Shown: in pieces, positions 5,558 to 5,694 of the stretch
Position numbering within the stretch: the first letter of the stretch is position 1
Layout of the letters: every line of letters starts with the position of its first letter
Translations under genes and position numbers: made by a program
Notes under the pieces: model-generated
Database searches by the model: none
What the model was told of the DNA's origin: nothing
Seen by the model: only the letters and a program-made list of their open reading frames with translations
Assembly: GCA_005777205.1 (NCBI GenBank)
Contig: SXNB01000067.1
Coordinates: 1-5,694, forward strand
DNA from: Burkholderiales bacterium
GTDB lineage: Bacteria > Pseudomonadota > Gammaproteobacteria > Burkholderiales > SG8-39
DNA: 5,694 bases
Direction: 5' to 3'

Positions 5558-5694
5558 CTACATGCGGAAGTTCTCGCCTAGGTAAACCCGGCGGACGCTG
5601 TCATTGCCGACAATTTCCTCGGGCCGGCCAGAGGCGAGCACCGCGCCCTCGTTGATGATGTAGGCGCGGTCACAGATGCCGAGCGTCTCGCGCA
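5558..5694 (-). CDS. lptB: LPS export ABC transporter ATP-binding protein LptB, C-terminal end
   Basis: The last 44 codons of a gene that enters from the right edge, too short for most ORF callers. The residues RETLGICDRAYIINEGAVLA, then SGRPEEIVGNDSVRRVYLGE and NFRM, match the LptB C-terminus (in E. coli it ends RVYLGEDFRL). LptB is the cytoplasmic ATPase of LptB2FG, which extracts lipopolysaccharide from the inner membrane and drives it across the Lpt bridge. The Walker A, signature and Walker B motifs lie outside the window. The visible RETL, one or two residues after where the switch histidine would lie, is typical of the family. The stop TAG 5558-5560 is 25 bases before rpoN. The lptB-rpoN junction is a long-conserved arrangement and supports the call. 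Confidence 0.93.
   Translation of the reverse strand, partial: RETLGICDRAYIINEGAVLASGRPEEIVGNDSVRRVYLGENFRM

Overview
The window looks like a chromosomal housekeeping region of a high-GC proteobacterium, most likely a betaproteobacterium. All genes share the same GC-rich codon use and third-position bias. The order lptB-rpoN-hpf-ptsN-hprK-rapZ is the classic rpoN cluster. HPr kinase (hprK) between ptsN and rapZ, plus betaproteobacterial-style wording in PtsN, HprK and HPF, points to that class (inference from remembered homologues; some gammaproteobacteria such as Xanthomonadales also carry hprK here). I see no phage, transposon, CRISPR, tRNA or rRNA signal.

Layout. On the + strand, positions 1-781 hold the C-terminal part of mutY (A/G-specific adenine glycosylase). 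It converges, across a 46-base gap, on a block of minus-strand genes that fills the rest of the window. In transcription order (right to left) these are: the last 44 codons of lptB (5694-5558), rpoN (5532-4102), hpf (4076-3749, frameshifted), ptsN (3668-3183), hprK (3214-2279), rapZ (2275-1415) and a small LON-domain protein (1418-828). Genes are packed: the gaps are 25, 25, 80 and 3 bases, and ptsN/hprK and rapZ/LON overlap. No stretch over 300 bases lacks a gene. The 80-base hpf-ptsN gap is the largest and holds a perfect TATAAT.

How they work together. LptB is the ATPase of lipopolysaccharide export. RpoN is sigma-54. HPF hibernates ribosomes. PtsN is the EIIA of the nitrogen-related PTS. 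HprK phosphorylates and dephosphorylates HPr on serine. RapZ links cell-wall precursor supply to RNA decay in enterobacteria. Together they form a regulatory island tying nitrogen and carbon status to envelope synthesis. The LON-domain protein and MutY have no evident functional link to it.

Most notable points: (1) hpf is broken by what looks like an exact 7-base tandem duplication, either a real mutation or an assembly error; (2) rapZ has no ATG/GTG/TTG start that keeps its P-loop and apparently starts at CTG behind a strong ribosome-binding site; (3) hprK and rapZ lie in the same frame, separated by one stop codon and one CAA codon. I did not find a previously undescribed multi-gene system here.
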